Origin: Patescibacteria group bacterium UBA2193
Lineage (GTDB): Bacteria > Patescibacteriota > Minisyncoccia > Moranbacterales > DUUL01
Direction: 5' to 3'
Assembly: GCA_002327335.1 (NCBI GenBank)
Contig: DCVH01000064.1
Location: forward strand, 7,278 to 16,037
DNA length: 8,760 nucleotides
The position numbers were made by a program, and so were the translations under genes. The notes under the pieces were generated by a model that was given only the letters and a program-made list of their open reading frames with translations, was not told the origin of the DNA and made no database searches. Positions within the stretch are counted from its first letter, which is position 1, and every line of letters begins with the position of its first letter. Shown here one piece after another: positions 6,808 through 8,760 of the stretch.

Positions 6808-6882
6808 GACTTACGCATTTCAAGTAATATGGTGCATTTTTTGGGGGAAATAATATGATTTTTATTCAAACGTGCAAGTCCT
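6806..6882 (+). mobile_element. Short copy of the MITE-like element, inserted at the 3' end of a glycosyltransferase gene
   Basis: This 77-bp non-coding unit has left end AGGACTTACGCA and a right end whose reverse complement is AGGACTTGCACG. The first seven bases match perfectly, and interrupted complementarity continues to about 25 bp. It aligns gap-free with the copy at 4852-4989 once that copy's 61-bp insert is removed; 14 positions differ. GAAATT occurs immediately outside both sides (6799-6804 and 6883-6888, with one extra T on the left), a possible 6-bp target duplication. However, AT-rich bases next to both ends also resemble each other as inverted repeats, so the exact boundary is uncertain. 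It separates two glycosyltransferase genes that would otherwise be about 30 nt apart. Confidence 0.72.
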
Positions 6883-6914
6883 GAAATTGTTTAATTAAAA
6901 GTAAAATAAAAAAA

Positions 6915-8042
6915 ATGAGGATTGGGATAGATGCAAGATTTTTTGGTTCTGAGCAAAAGGGGCTTGGGAGATATTCTCAAAAATTAGTAGAAAAACTTGA
7001 AGAACTTGTTGCAGATGAGGGAGTGGAGTATTATGTTTTTTTACGAAAAATAAATTTTGATCATTTCCAGCCAAAAAATAAAAGATTCAAGAAGGTTTTA
7101 GCAGAATATCCTTGGTATGGTTGGCAGGAGCAGATTTTTTTTCCATTGCTTCTGAATAAATACAAAATCGACCTGATGCATTTTTGTCATTTCAATGTCC
7201 CGATTTTTTATCGCAGAAAATTTTTGGTGACAATTCATGATTTGATTCTTTTTCATTTTCCAACAATTGAAAACACTACGTTGAATCGTTTTTGGTATTT
7301 TTTTAAAAAAATAGCATATCATTCTGTGATCAGGTCCGCGGCAGAAAGGGCAGAAAAGATAATCGCTGTTTCTGATTTTACCAAAAAAGACATAGAAAAA
7401 GAGCTTAAAATCACAGAAAATAAAATTATTGTGACCAAAGAAGGGTTTGATATAAATGAAAGAATAGAGAAGGTTAGCTGTCAGACAATTTTGAAAAAAT
7501 ATGATATAATAAATCCATACCTGCTATATGTTGGTAATGCCTATCCGCATAAAAATCTTGAAAAACTTTGTGCGGCATTTGAGCTGATAAAAAAAGAACA
7601 TTCTGATTTAAATTTAGTGATTGTGGGAGGAGAAGACTATTTTTTCACTAGATTAAAAAAATATGTCAGGAGCAGAAAAATAAGCGGGATTATTTTTCCG
7701 GGATTTATTTCTGATGTGGAACTGGATGTTTTTTATGAAAAAGCGGAGTTGTTTGTGTTTCCATCTCTTTATGAAGGGTTTGGAATTCCCCCTCTTGAAG
7801 CCCTTGCGAAAAGAATTGCAGTTGTTTCTTCTGATCGAACTTCGATGCCGGAGATTCTGGGAGATGCGGCTCAGTATTTCAATCCGGAAGATGTCAATTC
7901 GATTGCAAGCAATATTCTTGTTGTCCTGAAATCAAAAGAGCGGAGAAGCGAGCTAGTAAAAAAAGGCGAAGAAATTTTGAAAAAGTTTAGTTGGGAAAAA
8001 ATGGCGCAGGAAACTTTGGATGTTTACAAGAAGGGAATGTAA
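6915..8042 (+). CDS. GT4-family glycosyltransferase
   Basis: This complete 375-residue GT-B glycosyltransferase belongs to the same clade as the gene at 5674 and probably adds the next sugar to the same surface glycan. Landmarks: MRIGIDARFFGSEQKGLGRY at the N-terminus (acceptor domain), TIHDLILFHFPTIEN (106-120), AVSDFTKKDIEKEL (151-164), the domain-linking YVGNAYPHKN (205-214), and the donor-binding E287-GFGIPPL-E295 (EX7E) that contacts the nucleotide sugar. The C-terminal helix SWEKMAQETLDVYKKGM (359-375), which crosses back to the N-terminal domain in this family, is intact, unlike its neighbour. ATG at 6915 follows an A-rich leader with no SD. It begins 32 nt after the inserted element and 107 nt after the first glycosyltransferase stops. 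No strong promoter or terminator is evident between them, so they are probably still co-transcribed. Confidence 0.92.
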   Translation: MRIGIDARFFGSEQKGLGRYSQKLVEKLEELVADEGVEYYVFLRKINFDHFQPKNKRFKKVLAEYPWYGWQEQIFFPLLLNKYKIDLMHFCHFNVPIFYRRKFLVTIHDLILFHFPTIENTTLNRFWYFFKKIAYHSVIRSAAERAEKIIAVSDFTKKDIEKELKITENKIIVTKEGFDINERIEKVSCQTILKKYDIINPYLLYVGNAYPHKNLEKLCAAFELIKKEHSDLNLVIVGGEDYFFTRLKKYVRSRKISGIIFPGFISDVELDVFYEKAELFVFPSLYEGFGIPPLEALAKRIAVVSSDRTSMPEILGDAAQYFNPEDVNSIASNILVVLKSKERRSELVKKGEEILKKFSWEKMAQETLDVYKKGM

Positions 8043-8088
8043 TATCTTTAGTTTTGGAATTGAGAGCAACTATGTCGAAAAACAAAAA

Positions 8089-8760
8089 ATGAAAAAGAGA
8101 AAGCATAATATTATTCCTCAAATGTTTGATGTGAGACCGCAAGAAATTGCTGGTGATTTTGATATAGAGAAAATAAATAAAAAATATTCCCGTTTGGTGA
8201 AACTTCGAAAAGAGGCTTTGCCGAACCTCAATAAAAAACGCCCATCAATTATAATGCCCGCAAAATGGGATATGTCGCGAAACAATTTTTCCACCGAAAC
8301 AGAAGGTGGTTTTCGTGTTTCTGAAACTAGAAATCTGGAAATTCTTTCGAGGCAGGCTCGGGAGAAAAAAGTTTTTCAGCTAAATCAACCTAATTTAAAA
8401 AAAGAAATTCCTTCTTTCATCTCTGTTGAAAGAGAAAAATTTTTGGGAGCAAGCAAACCGTTTTTAAATCAATCTTTTGATTATAAGCAAGAGATTTTTG
8501 AAAAAGAAAAAATAACACAAAGAGAATCGAAGATAAGCTTGAGCCAGAAATTTCAAGAATGGCAAAAAGAGAAACAAAAAGAGCGACAAAGACAGGAGAA
8601 AAGGTTGCAAAGAAGGCAAGAGAAAAAAGAGGCGATTCTCAAGGAGAAGTTGATTGAATTAGAAAAGGTGAGAAGAATGGAGGATGAATTAAGGATGGTT
8701 AAGCTAGCGGAAAAGTTAAGATCTGAAGAAGAAGCAGCCAAGCAAAAAAAACTTGAAAAA
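8089..8760 (+). CDS. Unrecognised charged protein with long C-terminal coiled coil (3' end outside the window)
   Basis: An open frame of 224 codons runs to the end of the window without a stop; I do not recognise the family. Residues 1-130 are basic and of mixed composition, with no signal peptide or membrane helix (start MKKRKHNIIPQMFDVRPQEI). From about residue 134 the sequence is almost entirely K, E, Q, R and L, with heptad-like stretches such as EKRLQRRQEKKEAILKEKL (170-188), predicting a long charged coiled coil that continues past the window. ATG at 8089 is preferred because it has the A-rich leader seen at other starts here. An in-frame ATG at 8020, with AGGA 8 nt upstream, would add 23 residues and overlap the glycosyltransferase. 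It is 46 nt downstream and in the same direction, so it may belong to the same operon. No function is assigned. Confidence 0.75.
   Translation, partial: MKKRKHNIIPQMFDVRPQEIAGDFDIEKINKKYSRLVKLRKEALPNLNKKRPSIIMPAKWDMSRNNFSTETEGGFRVSETRNLEILSRQAREKKVFQLNQPNLKKEIPSFISVEREKFLGASKPFLNQSFDYKQEIFEKEKITQRESKISLSQKFQEWQKEKQKERQRQEKRLQRRQEKKEAILKEKLIELEKVRRMEDELRMVKLAEKLRSEEEAAKQKKLEK

Noticed and set aside
7714..7929. Plus-strand 71-codon frame inside the second glycosyltransferase
   Set aside because: It overlaps the conserved EX7E donor-site region in another frame and has no independent support.
8553..8741. Minus-strand frame of 62 codons rich in serine, phenylalanine and leucine
   Set aside because: It is the antisense of the K/E/Q-rich coiled-coil gene; its low-complexity composition is explained by that gene's codons.

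Overview
The window is AT-rich bacterial DNA with densely packed genes, all on the + strand. The gene set is PilB/PilC, type IV prepilins, MurG, a small Wzz-like membrane protein and GT4 glycosyltransferases. Most start codons lack a Shine-Dalgarno sequence and follow A-rich leaders. I infer a Candidate Phyla Radiation (Patescibacteria) genome, but no marker gene in the window proves this. TGA is used as a stop (5688-5690), so the genetic code looks standard.

Region 1 (1-4850) is a type IV pilus operon ending in a cell-wall gene. It holds the C-terminal end of the assembly ATPase PilB, the platform protein PilC, a 449-residue prepilin-like protein carrying three predicted beta-sandwich domains, a second prepilin-like protein, and murG. 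The gaps are only 5 to 16 nt. A strong intrinsic terminator closes the unit at 4818-4846. PilB and PilC would power and anchor assembly of the two prepilin-type proteins. MurG makes lipid II for peptidoglycan.

Region 2 (4850-8042) looks like the start of a surface-polysaccharide cluster: a two-TM Wzz-like protein overlapping a GT4 glycosyltransferase, then a second GT4 glycosyltransferase. Two same-orientation copies of a small non-coding element with imperfect terminal inverted repeats lie here, at 4852-4989 and 6806-6882. The longer copy differs in length only by 61 bp bounded by a CATTT direct repeat and able to form a hairpin. The remaining 77 positions align without gaps, and all 14 differences are transitions. 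The short copy sits at the 3' end of the first glycosyltransferase and supplies its stop codon.

Region 3 (8089-8760) is the first 224 codons of an unrecognised, highly charged protein that becomes a long predicted coiled coil and runs off the window.

The most unusual content is the short/long element pair. No RNA gene, CRISPR array or transposase gene was found.
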